A DNA stretch of 64,000 nt from a bacterium (GTDB lineage: Bacteria; Desulfobacterota; Binatia; DP-6): NCBI GenBank assembly GCA_026129405.1, contig JAHCID010000002.1, positions 827,422 through 891,421 on the forward strand, written 5' to 3'. The first letter of the stretch is position 1. Every line of letters starts with the position of its first letter. Under the pieces are notes generated by a model. It had not been told where the DNA came from and ran no database searches. It worked only from the letters and a program-made list of their open reading frames with translations. A program made the translations under genes and the position numbers. This document shows positions 51,774 to 60,069 of this stretch, piece by piece.

Positions 51774-51840
51774 CCGGCCGCGGGCCCACGAGGAGCCCGC
51801 GGCCGGAGGCGTGGGACCGCCGCACGGGCGGCGGCCCCAC
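51774..51840 (-). terminator. Two tandem GC hairpins inside the operon
   Basis: CCGGCCGCGGGC/GCCCGCGGCCGG (51774-51785 with 51795-51806) is a perfect 12-bp stem; a second of about 13 bp with one mismatch spans 51811-51840. They sit in the only gap over 90 bases between paralogs B and C and may attenuate downstream expression or protect mRNA. Confidence 0.5.
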
Positions 51841-51849
51841 GGGAGGTGA

Positions 51850-52908
51850 TCAGAAGGGCGCTTCGCCCTCGCCGGCTCGGGCCGGCAGGATGCAGGGCAG
51901 CAGCTCGACGACGGGCGTGCCGCCCGAGGTGATCGCGCCCAGCACCGCGTGCGCCTCGGCGTAGCCCTGCGACGCCAGGTACTGCACGTCGCAAGCGCCT
52001 TTGTTCAGATGCCGGGCGATCTGGTTGGCGCCGAACGCCGAGCTGCAGGACTTCGCGACGCCGTCGAGGGCCTTCTGCGACACGTTCGCGAGCCGGCCGA
52101 TCAGCGTCGTCCGGAGCACCAGCGAGCCGCCGGCGTCACCGCAGGCGCGGTCGGCCTGCGCTTCGGCCGACTCGGTGGGCAGGCCTTGCTCCTCGGCCGC
52201 GACCACCGCTGCGACCTTGTCGAGGCACTTGTAGAGCGTCTTGGCGTAGCCGCCGAGGAACTTGGCGACGTTCTTGCCGATCGCCTTCTGGCACTTGAGG
52301 TTGCTGCTCGGCGTGCCCGCACCGTAGTCGACGAACAGGTGGGTGTTCGCGAGGGTGACGGTGTACTCCTCCGACGGCGTGAAGCCCGGGGCCGCGAGGC
52401 GGAACGAGAACGTGCCCGTGCCGGGCTGGTCCACCGGCAGGCTGAGGATCAGGCGCATCTCGCCGTGATGGTGCAGGTCGCCCGGCGGCGGCGCGTCCTG
52501 CGTGCCGAGGACGTGCGTCTGTCCGACGGCGCTCAACGTGGCGGGCGACGGCGACGCGAAGAAGATCGAGACGCTGCCGGCGTCGATCGCGGTGATCTCG
52601 AGCGTGACGGTCGTGCCGGCCGGCAGGCGGTACAGGCCCTCGTCGATCTCATCGTCTGCGATCGAGGCGAAGCCCGGGTCGGTTCCGCTGTAGCCCGTGA
52701 AGCCGGGGGGCAGCACGCCGGTGAGCGTCGCGTCGTAGTCGACGCCGACGACGGTGGCGAAGTTCCAGTCGACGGCGAGCTGGCCGCCGCTCGGGGCGGT
52801 CGAGGCGATGTTCCAATCGACGTGGTGGTGCTCTTCGTCGGCCCGGGCCGTGGCGACGAGCGCGCCGGCGAGGGTCAGCGCGCCGAGGAGTGCGGTCGAG
52901 CGGTGCAT
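51850..52908 (-). CDS. Exported paralog B: shared N-domain plus Cys-type C-domain
   Basis: A 352-residue protein: signal peptide (LLGALTLAGALVATARA), mature start DEEHHHVDWNIAST with three His. N-domain pieces are GGQLAVDWNFATVVGVDYDA, YSGTDPGFASIADDEI, LPAGTTVTLEITAIDAG and GDLHHHGEMRLILSLP. C-domain: LKCQKAIGKNVAKFLGGYAK, LYKCLDKVAAVVAAE, RACGDAGGSLVL, SCSSAFGANQ and LLPCILPARAG, the best preserved copy of the Cys type. Likely periplasmic or cell-surface. Family unknown to me. Confidence 0.7.
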   Translation of the reverse strand: MHRSTALLGALTLAGALVATARADEEHHHVDWNIASTAPSGGQLAVDWNFATVVGVDYDATLTGVLPPGFTGYSGTDPGFASIADDEIDEGLYRLPAGTTVTLEITAIDAGSVSIFFASPSPATLSAVGQTHVLGTQDAPPPGDLHHHGEMRLILSLPVDQPGTGTFSFRLAAPGFTPSEEYTVTLANTHLFVDYGAGTPSSNLKCQKAIGKNVAKFLGGYAKTLYKCLDKVAAVVAAEEQGLPTESAEAQADRACGDAGGSLVLRTTLIGRLANVSQKALDGVAKSCSSAFGANQIARHLNKGACDVQYLASQGYAEAHAVLGAITSGGTPVVELLPCILPARAGEGEAPF

Positions 52909-52935
52909 GGGATGCTTCCTCCGATGGAAGTTGGT

Positions 52936-53250
52936 TCATGGTGCGTGGGCGTGGATGGGTGCGTGGCCGACGGTCGCGGCTGCCGGCGGCCCTCGATCCC
53001 GCGCCGGGCCGAGCGCCGGGCGGTGGGCCGGGCGGTCCACGCGCGCCACGACGGTCGTCGTCACCGTGGCCGGCGGCGTGGCCGGCGCGACCGCGGGCGG
53101 GAACGCCGTCGCCTTCGCGACGTGGCAGACGACGCAGGCGCGGGCGTCGGTCTCGTGCGCGGCGTGCGCCGCGACGTCGCCCACGAGCTGGAGCCCGAAG
53201 CTCAGCGCGAGAACGACGGCGATGCGCCGGATGTCGGCAGGTTCGATCAC
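52936..53250 (-). CDS. Small exported/membrane protein with CxxCH
   Basis: A 104-residue protein from GTG 53250, which overlaps the paralog E stop by four bases. One hydrophobic segment (IRRIAVVLALSFGLQLVGDV) is followed by AAHAAHETDARACVVCHVAK: CVVCH could bind haem c or a metal. The rest is Pro/Ala/Thr-rich, ending GHAPIHAHAP. It resembles the small protein at 55731 (CAACL plus HH), and both loosely recall DUF2946-like copper-associated proteins. Confidence 0.55.
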   Translation of the reverse strand: MIEPADIRRIAVVLALSFGLQLVGDVAAHAAHETDARACVVCHVAKATAFPPAVAPATPPATVTTTVVARVDRPAHRPALGPARDRGPPAAATVGHAPIHAHAP

Positions 53251-54335
53251 GGGGCGCAGGCGGCGGGGGCGGCGGCGTCCCTGGCGTCGAGCTTGCGGTC
53301 GGTGGTGAAGCGCACGACGCCGCCGAAGGCGAGGCACCAGCGCTCGGCGCCGATCGCGAGCTCGACCTGGATCGGCGTCGGGTCGTGCGTGAGCCCGAGC
53401 GCGAGGCCGGCGCCCTTCGCTGCGATCTTCAGCGTCTTGCCGGGCTTCAGGACGAGGCTCTGCACCGCGCCCGCGCGCAGCTTCTTGTCGGCGTACTTCC
53501 ATCCGCGACCGCTGCCGGGCTTGCCGATCGGCTTCCACGAGGCGGCGGGCAGGACGAAGACCAGATCGATGCCGGCCGCAGCGCTGCGGACGCGAACGGC
53601 GGCGCTCGCCTGCCGTGGATCCTCGGCGCCGAGCTGGAGCGTCGGGTCCGTCGAGACGACGCCGAGCATGCGCTTGCGGGCGTCGGCCGCGTCCTTCGCG
53701 ACCAGCTTCTTGCCGCCGAGGCGCTGCGCCGGCGGCGGCACCAGCGTGGTGCTGGTGGTCGTCGTCGAGCCGGGGGCGACCGTCGTCGACGTGGTGCTGC
53801 TCGTCGTGGTCGGCGGCGGCTCGGGGAGGTTCGTCACCGTCGCGGTATGGGAGGCCGACGCGGCGAAGCTCGGGCTCGTGGTCGTGAGCCGGAACGACAC
53901 GGACCGCGTGCCGGTGGTGCCGTTCGCCAGCACGAGCTGCCAGCTCGGGTGGACGTGGATCGCCGACGTGGTCCCGAGCAGGCGGAACTCACCGGGCGCG
54001 GCGAGCGTGCTCGGCCCGACCTTCAGCGACAGGTCCGGATCGATCGCGGTGATCTCGACCGTGACGGGGACGCCGGCCGGCAGGGGGAACAAGCCGTCGC
54101 CCGGTGTGACGAGCAGGTCCCAGCCCGGATCGGTCGACGTGAAGAGCGAGGTGGTCGGTCCCGTGAAGCTCAGCGTCGCGCGCACGGGTCTCCCGAAGTC
54201 GTAGCGCAGGGCGAGGGCGCCGCCGCCGGGGGCGGTCGAGCCGATCAGCATGTCGCCCGTGTGCTGCGCACGTGCCGCCGTGGTCCAGGCGAAGGTGCTC
54301 AGGAGCGCCGCGGCCACGAGTCGTCCGGTTCGCAT
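53247..54335 (-). CDS. Exported paralog E: N-domain, Thr-rich linker, second C-domain type
   Basis: A 362-residue protein with signal peptide (LVAAALLSTFAWTTAARA) and mature start QHTGDMLIGSTAPGGGALAL. N-domain: RYDFGRPVRATLSF, STDPGWDLLVTPGDGLFPLP, VTVEITAIDPDLSLKVG and AIHVHPSWQLVLANG. A long Thr/Ser linker (TTTSSTTSTTVAPGST) leads to the C-domain: KKLVAKDAADARKRMLGV, LVFVLPAASW, LVLKPGKTLKIAAKG and RWCLAFGG. Twelve bases from paralog D. Confidence 0.7.
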   Translation of the reverse strand: MRTGRLVAAALLSTFAWTTAARAQHTGDMLIGSTAPGGGALALRYDFGRPVRATLSFTGPTTSLFTSTDPGWDLLVTPGDGLFPLPAGVPVTVEITAIDPDLSLKVGPSTLAAPGEFRLLGTTSAIHVHPSWQLVLANGTTGTRSVSFRLTTTSPSFAASASHTATVTNLPEPPPTTTSSTTSTTVAPGSTTTTSTTLVPPPAQRLGGKKLVAKDAADARKRMLGVVSTDPTLQLGAEDPRQASAAVRVRSAAAGIDLVFVLPAASWKPIGKPGSGRGWKYADKKLRAGAVQSLVLKPGKTLKIAAKGAGLALGLTHDPTPIQVELAIGAERWCLAFGGVVRFTTDRKLDARDAAAPAACAP

Positions 54336-54347
54336 CGTCGTGTCTCC

Positions 54348-55643
54348 TCAGTGCGCATGGAGGTGGGTGTGGGCGGCCGTGCCGCCGCGCAGGCAGGGGA
54401 AGTAGGAGGCGAGCGGCCGTGCACCCTGCGCCGGCCGGCTCGTGAAGGCGGCGAAGTCGCTGCGCGCCGCGGGCCAGGCCGCGGAGACGAGGTCGTCGGC
54501 GGCGCAGGACGTCGCGCGCACCGTCGCCGCGGCCGCGTCGCCGCAGATCCGGCCGACGGCACGCCGCGCGCGGCGTCGGGCCTGCGTCACGCGATCGAGC
54601 ATGCGGCCGTCGGCGACGCGACGCCGGCAGGCGGCCGCCACGAGGCGGTGCGACGTCGTGCGTCCGGCCGCCTCGCTCCGCCGGCGTGCAGCGAGCCACT
54701 ACGAGGCTGCCGGGCTGGCACGCGCGTGCAACGAAGAGGTTGGCGAGCGCGCGCAGGCGCCGGCGAGACACGGCGCCGCGTCGACGCTCCGAGCCAGGCG
54801 GCACTCCGCGAGACCGACGTGGGCCCGCGAGTGCCATGCATTGCTCCGGCCGCGCTCGGCGACGCCGGCGCAGCGCGCGGCGAGGCGTCGCAGCATCGCC
54901 GTACGGCGCGGGGCGAGCGCCGTGCGCCGCACCGAGACCTCGCCCGCGCACGCCGTCGCACAGGCCGGGGACACGGCGCCTGGACAATCACTCGCGGTGC
55001 GGGCGAGTTCGCGGAGCCACATGCCGACCTCGCGTGCGACCGTCGTCTGGCATCGCATCGCGGTGCGGTCGTACGCCCCGGTGGTGTACGTGACCGGCGC
55101 GAGATGGCCGTTCGTGAGCTCGAGCGTATAGACGGCCGAGGCGCGATAGCGGCTGGACGGCGTCTCGAGCCGGAAGCCGAGCCGACCCTCGACGAAGTCG
55201 GTCGCGTCGCCGTGGGTGCGGAGCTGGAACTCCGGGTGCTGGTGCAGGTCCCCGCCGCGCGCGATACCGAGGACCGCGCGGTCGCCCGGTGCGGCAAGCA
55301 GCGTCTCGCCGACCTTCAGCGCGGTCCGATCGGGGTCGTTCGCGACGAGGACGACGTGGACCTCGGTGTCGGCCTCGAGCGGGAAGAGGCCGCCTGTCGG
55401 CTCGGTGACGGCGGCGAAGCCGGGGTCGACGGCGGCGTGGAGCACGAGCGAGCCCAGCGCGTCGCTGAACGCCGCCCGCACGGGCGTCGTCCAGTCGAAG
55501 ACGATCGACAGTGCGCCGCCTGCGCGTCGCGTCGAGCCGATCGCCATGTCGTCCGATGCGCCGTGTATGTGCTGCGCCGCCACCACGCCGGGCGCGAGCA
55601 GCACCGCCGTCACGGCGCACGCCATCCACCAGAACCGTTGCAC
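54348..55643 (-). pseudogene. Exported paralog D with an in-frame TAG
   Basis: From GTG 55643 (ribosome site GGAGG) the frame has a signal peptide (MACAVTAVLLAPGVVAA), QHIHGASDDMAIGSTRRAGG, N-domain pieces LFPLEADTEVHVVLVANDPD, GGDLHQHPEFQLR and TLELTNGHLAPV, and Cys segments MRCQTTVAREVG and SDCPGAV. An in-frame TAG at 54699-54701 interrupts it; the same frame continues to [26 protein letters not shown] and LASYFPCLRGG before the true end, which lines up with SYF/DHFPC of paralog A. So one stop separates a complete paralog: nonsense mutation, sequencing error or readthrough. Confidence 0.6.
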
Positions 55644-55730
55644 GTAGCCTCCGCCGTGCGCCGAGCGGCACACGGAACTCCGCTGATCCGTCCGCGAGCC
55701 GTACGGCGGTCGCGGACCTGCGAGGGATGA

Positions 55731-56027
55731 TCAGACCAGCGGGAGGCGTGGCGGCGCGCGGCCGCCGGTACGGTGCACGCGCGCGACGATGGGCGTGTGA
55801 TGCGGCCCGTCGCCGACGGCGATGCTCCGCTCCACCGGCGTCGCGATCGCGACGATGGGCGCGAGCACGGCCGGCGCATGGTGTGCGGCGAGACACGCCG
55901 CACAGTCGACCGGTACGAGGCCGTGATCGTCGTGCCGATGCGTCACCGAGCCGACGATGGCGAGCAGCACCGCCACCAGGGCGAGGGCGCCGATGATCCG
56001 GCGCATGGGGCGCATCGCACGTCGCAT
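55731..56027 (-). CDS. Small membrane protein with CxxC and His pair; first gene of the operon
   Basis: A 98-residue protein with one N-terminal hydrophobic helix (IIGALALVAVLLAIVGSV), then THRHDDHGLVPVDCAACLAA with HHAPA, a metal-ligand-like cluster of His and CxxC. It resembles the small gene at 52936 in size and layout and recalls DUF2946-like proteins near copper genes. It is preceded by a good promoter (56038-56066). Function unknown. Confidence 0.55.
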   Translation of the reverse strand: MRRAMRPMRRIIGALALVAVLLAIVGSVTHRHDDHGLVPVDCAACLAAHHAPAVLAPIVAIATPVERSIAVGDGPHHTPIVARVHRTGGRAPPRLPLV

Positions 56028-56037
56028 CGTCGCGAAG

Positions 56038-56066
56038 CATGTACGCCGCGATGGCGACGCTGTCAA
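56038..56066 (-). promoter_or_regulatory. Promoter of the secreted-protein operon
   Basis: On the minus strand TTGACA (56061-56066), a 17-bp spacer and TACATG (56038-56043) form the best sigma-70-like promoter in the window, 10 bases before the first ATG at 56027. It overlaps the stop of the upstream membrane-protein gene. Confidence 0.65.
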
Positions 56067-57588
56067 TGTTGTTGCAACCTGGATGCGGCTGTATCCAGTG
56101 GAGAGACAGCGGGAGGTCCGCCGAAGAGCTCGTCGGGCGCGAGGACGTCGGCGAGCCGCCCCGGGCGCGCGGTGAAGGTCCAGTAGGTCGGCAGGTCGTG
56201 CTCGACGAAGCGGACGCGGCGGCCGTCGATCGCGTCCGACGGGAACGCGATCACGAAGAGGGCGGCGAGCCCGGGAAGCGGGGCGGTGGTGTTCGGCATC
56301 CAGCCGAGCCCCGGGAGCTGCCGATTGCCGATCGACGCCGTCTGCCCGGGCGGGGTCAGCGCGATGCGGACGCGGAGCGCGGTGAGCGCCTCGGTGACGC
56401 GGCGGCGCGTGAGCTCGTGCAGCTCGAGCGGCACCGGACGGCGCACCGTCCCGGCGAGGAGGACGGCGGCCACGCCGCATGCGACGACGGCCTGCGTGCC
56501 GGGCGAGCGGGCGAGCAGCGCCGTCAGGCCGATGCACGCGGCCACGGCCAGGAAGGCCTGCGACGCATAGTGGTAACGCAGCGTCGCGCCGATCTCCGCC
56601 GGCTCCTGGCCCAGCAGGCCGACGAGCAGGGGGCCGCGGGATGCCGCCACCGCGGCGTAGACGGCGAGGGCGACGAGCACGCAGGCGGCGAACCAGCGCG
56701 GCGCGGGCGCCAGGCCCAGCACGGCCAGGCTGCCGGCGGCGGCGACGCCGAGCGCGATCCACGCCGTGGCCGCGGAGCCCGGTACCGGTGACCACCAGGC
56801 GCCGAGCAGCAGCGACGTCACCCCGCTGCGCAGCAGCGCGGCGAACGAGCGCGCGGCGGGCTCGAGTCCGTGGAGCAGCCACCGCAGCTCGGCGCCCTGC
56901 ACCGCCGCCGCCGCGAACGCCGTTGTGGCCACCCACTGGAGACCGAGGTGCACGAGCGCGACGCCACCGGCCACGGCGAGCGCGGCGCGGACGGCGGCGC
57001 GGCGCTGCGGCGTCGCAGGGAACGCGATCGCCACGACCGCCGGCAGCACGAGGGCGACGGGCAGCGCCGTGCCGAAGAAGAGGTCGCCCAGGACGAGCCA
57101 CGCGAAGACGACGAGCCACACGCGTCGCCCGAGCGTCTCGACACGGCGTCCGGCGACACGGCCGAGCGCGAGCAGCACGCAGGTGGTCGACGCGACGCCG
57201 CCGAAGGCCGAGTACCAGGTCAGCGATTCGCTGGCGGGCAGGTTCCCCACGCCAGCGCCGCGAGGCCCGCCAGCATGGTGGCGCCCGTCACGCGCCACGC
57301 GAGGCGCGCGACCAGGACGACGTTGAGCGCGTGGGTGAGGAGCAGGCTCGCGAAGTAGGGAACGGGATCGAGCCCGGCGGTGCGGTCGAGGAGCGCGAAG
57401 ACGAGATTGCGCAACACGAGCGTGCTGCCGCCGATCGGCGTCAGCAGCACCTCCGGCAGCGGGCGATCGTGCAGCAGGTAGAGCCATACGAAGTCGTCGT
57501 TCCAGAAGTACGCGTCGAGCGCGCCCGCCCAGACCCAGGCGGACGCGCCGGCCGCGGCGATCCCGGCCACCCAGACGACGCCCGGCAT
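56063..57588 (-). pseudogene. Polytopic membrane protein (GT-C-like), frameshifted
   Basis: From ATG 57588 (MPGVVWVAGIAAAGASAWVW) the first part has a loop ALDAYFWNDDFVWLYLLHD, the acidic first loop of GT-C-type mannosyltransferase-like proteins, and helices to TGATMLAGLAALAWG. Near 57240 one missing base shifts frame; coding continues as NLPASESLTWYSAFGGVAST, ALPVALVLPAVVAIAFP, LLLGAWWSPVPGS, ATLRYHYASQAFLAVAACIG and ends at 56063. Joined, it is about 508 residues with around ten helices. It abuts the GC-shift junction. Confidence 0.65.
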
Positions 57589-57801
57589 CCTGCTGGCGCG
57601 GGTGATGTCGGACGTGCTCGCCGGCTTCAAGGAAACATAGCCCTTCTCACGAGCAAAGCGCTTGATCGTCGCTTCGCCGTCGACAAGCGCAACGACATCG
57701 TCGGATTCAGGCATCGCCGCTAGTAGGTCGGCGCCTTCGATGAGCTCACCGCCAGACTTGACCACCCGGCAGCCCGGTCGGAGCCTCTCGGTGACCACCA
57801 T
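57589..57801 (-). pseudogene. lexA: LexA-like C-terminal fragment at island junction
   Basis: Codons read ERLRPGCRVVKSGGELIEGA, then DDVVALVDGEATIKRFARE and KGYVSLKPAST. The DVVALVDGEATIKRF segment is the LexA/UmuD-type S24 peptidase core containing the catalytic Lys of DGEATVK; the Ser part is missing. Base composition is much lower in GC than the gene downstream. The frame runs without a stop into the membrane-protein gene, so the junction is a recombination scar near 57600. Confidence 0.6.
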
Positions 57802-57917
57802 GCCCGCATGCTTTTGCTTACTGAATGAGGGGGCAGGTTCGAAACGCGATCGCGAAGACGGCTGACACCGCTAGCTCATCACGGCGAAGAGGTTGGCAGT
57901 TCTCGCCCAGGCCAGAT

Positions 57918-58976
57918 ATGCGACTCGTCATGACCGTCGGCAACCGTTGGATTCGTAAGAAAGCCTTGCGAGGCATCGCGACATGGATGCTGCCTCTCTG
58001 TGTCGCGGCACTCGATCCTACTGCTGCACTAGCGACGCATTGCGGTGGCGATCATTGCTGGATTCTTCCCGCCGACCAAGAGACGACCCCTCAGGCGTGC
58101 TGCGAAGTTGTGCGCAACCTGAGCACAAATGCCATCCTTCCGTTCGCCTGTGTTCTGGTAAACGGGCAAGGGTCATTTGTCGGAGGTGGCGGCGGCTGTC
58201 CGCTCATGATTTTCAACAGCGGCAACGGGCAGTGCCAAGGGGGGCACTCCAATATCGTCGGGGATCACGATATTAACCTCAAGCCCCTACCGCCAATCGA
58301 CTACACCGCCTATTGCGCTCAGGGGGACGGAGTTGTGTGTCGGCTGTGCTACGCGTCCTTCGCGGCCGGGTACAGCATGGTGTCGCAGCTGACGTTCAGC
58401 ACACCCTCAGATCCGAATCCGTCTTCGGGGCTGTCTGGCATCTGGAGCAAGATCGGTGCCCCGTCGACACTGACGTCGCTAGTGCGACTACCCCATAATC
58501 CCGCGCTCTACGAGCGAGTCGGTGGTAGGCAGCGCCACGCCCCAGGCTGGAGCAACCACGAGGATGGCAATCACTGGGGAACGCCAGCGATGAAGGCAGC
58601 GCTCGAGCACCTCTCTCAATCGTGGTTGGGAACCGATCCCGATGGCTACGTATGCGGCTCTCATGGGAAGTTCGCTATCAACGACATTTCGCTCGAGCCT
58701 GGGGGCATCTTCGACATCGATGGCAACTGGTTCACGCCGCACAAGTATCACGGGCGCGGTCGGGCAGTTGATATACGACCGCAACGGCAGAACTCTAACT
58801 TCGGTGTACCTGTTGGCGAGGAGAACCCATTCTGCACGCTCGCAAGGCATGCTGGTTTCACAAAAGCGTGCTTGGAGATTCCGCGCAACGACAATTCCTA
58901 TCCGACGGGGACTGACTGCAGTCCACGCTCTCTGTGCGAGCCAAGCACCATTAAACACTGGCATCTTGAGCTGTAA
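57918..58976 (+). CDS. Exported LAS-type zinc metallopeptidase candidate
   Basis: A 352-residue protein with an N-terminal hydrophobic signal (GIATWMLPLCVAALDPTAALA) and many Cys (HCGGDHCW, QACCEV, CRLCYASFA). Near the C-terminus KYHGRGRAVDIRP contains His278-x6-Asp285 and the end KHWHLEL contains His347-Trp-His349. HxxxxxxD plus HxH is the zinc site of LAS peptidases (M15, MepA and relatives), which cut peptidoglycan crosslinks or D-amino-acid peptides. The Cys-rich N-terminal 200 residues are unfamiliar. GC is low compared with the host region, suggesting recent transfer. The next gene overlaps its stop (TAATG). Confidence 0.6.
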   Translation: MRLVMTVGNRWIRKKALRGIATWMLPLCVAALDPTAALATHCGGDHCWILPADQETTPQACCEVVRNLSTNAILPFACVLVNGQGSFVGGGGGCPLMIFNSGNGQCQGGHSNIVGDHDINLKPLPPIDYTAYCAQGDGVVCRLCYASFAAGYSMVSQLTFSTPSDPNPSSGLSGIWSKIGAPSTLTSLVRLPHNPALYERVGGRQRHAPGWSNHEDGNHWGTPAMKAALEHLSQSWLGTDPDGYVCGSHGKFAINDISLEPGGIFDIDGNWFTPHKYHGRGRAVDIRPQRQNSNFGVPVGEENPFCTLARHAGFTKACLEIPRNDNSYPTGTDCSPRSLCEPSTIKHWHLEL

Positions 58977-60064
58977 TGATGATGCCGATTGGAAGGAGAT
59001 GGGGCGTGCGTCGTGCGTTGTGGTTCTGGGGGGCGCTGCAGCTATCGGTAGGAATCTGGGGCGGTGCACTCGCGGGCGACGATTTCGTGATTCCTATCCC
59101 GCCGAATCGATTGGAGCCCGTCGAACATCCCGCCGCGAAGGCGGCCTTTGATCGCGGGATCGCCGCTGCCAGGCAGTATCCGCCGACTGTGCTGGATGAA
59201 ATGCCAGTGGAGGAGCTCAAACGACAGGGCTACGTGTTCGTGCACCGCTCGACAGGTGAGTGGATGCGACGGATATCGCGCTGCGAGTTCGAGTTCGCGT
59301 ATCGCCTCTCGACGAAAGAACTCGACGTCCGACAGTTCGAACTCCCGTGCCGCGTCGAGCCGTCCATAAGCGTACGCGTGGAGCGCTTAACCAATGGTCG
59401 TTTCAGGTACGCCTACGATATCGCGAATGGAGGTTCGGCTGTCCAGCCGATTGCCTGGGTTAGGATGAACGCGAAGGGCGTATCCGACATACCCGGCTCG
59501 GGATCACTCGGGTGGGTCGACGCTCATCTTGCCCCATGCGCGGAATGCGATGACGCGAGGGCGATTGAATGGCGTCCCTCAGTTGCCGGGCTAGAAGTCA
59601 AGCCGGGTAGCCGTGCGCAAGACATCACATTCGATAGCGACGATCTTCCGGGGGTCGTAGCTGCCGAGGTCGGCGGGGGCAACCGCCACGGCCCCGACGA
59701 TCAACCGCTAAAGGAGGGGCTTCCGACCTGGCTGGGCGATCTCACGAATGACCTCATCGCGAATGAAGGCAAGGTTGTGGTCACGACGGTTGGGCCAGCG
59801 ATACGCCGTCCGGCGGATGGCGGCGACTCTCGCACCGAGGCCGTGCGAAAGATCGTCGATGATATGCAAAAGGCTAACGCCGCCGGCATGCTTGGCGACG
59901 AGGTGTACGGTCGCTTGCGACCAATGGCGGATCGCATTGCTTCCAATCCAGGCGACCACGAGAGCGTGCGTTCGCTGCGCGAAGCGGTTGCTGGCTCGCC
60001 TGGAATCGATGAAGCTTACCGAAGCGCGTTGACGCTGTCGGTCCCCGTGTTGCTGCCAGAATAG
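58976..60064 (+). CDS. Exported protein of unknown function coupled to the metallopeptidase
   Basis: A 362-residue protein starting MMMPIGRRWGVRRALWFWGA with a signal-like helix. Recognisable pieces: DDFVIPIPPNRLEPVEHP, VFVHRSTGEWMRRISRCEFE, FAYRLSTKELDVRQFELPC, and C-terminal helices ADGGDSRTEAVRKIVDDM and YGRLRPMADRIASNPG. Two Cys pairs (CEFE...LPC and APCAEC) may form disulfides. It overlaps the previous gene by one base, so they are coupled; it may be an immunity, substrate or surface partner of the peptidase. No family recognised. Confidence 0.55.
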   Translation: MMMPIGRRWGVRRALWFWGALQLSVGIWGGALAGDDFVIPIPPNRLEPVEHPAAKAAFDRGIAAARQYPPTVLDEMPVEELKRQGYVFVHRSTGEWMRRISRCEFEFAYRLSTKELDVRQFELPCRVEPSISVRVERLTNGRFRYAYDIANGGSAVQPIAWVRMNAKGVSDIPGSGSLGWVDAHLAPCAECDDARAIEWRPSVAGLEVKPGSRAQDITFDSDDLPGVVAAEVGGGNRHGPDDQPLKEGLPTWLGDLTNDLIANEGKVVVTTVGPAIRRPADGGDSRTEAVRKIVDDMQKANAAGMLGDEVYGRLRPMADRIASNPGDHESVRSLREAVAGSPGIDEAYRSALTLSVPVLLPE

Positions 60065-60069
60065 TCACG

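Noticed and set aside
46301-56066. Assigning the secreted operon to the MbnP/MbnH copper pair system
   Set aside because: The exported proteins show no clear four-Cys MbnP motif that I can verify; kept as an analogy only.
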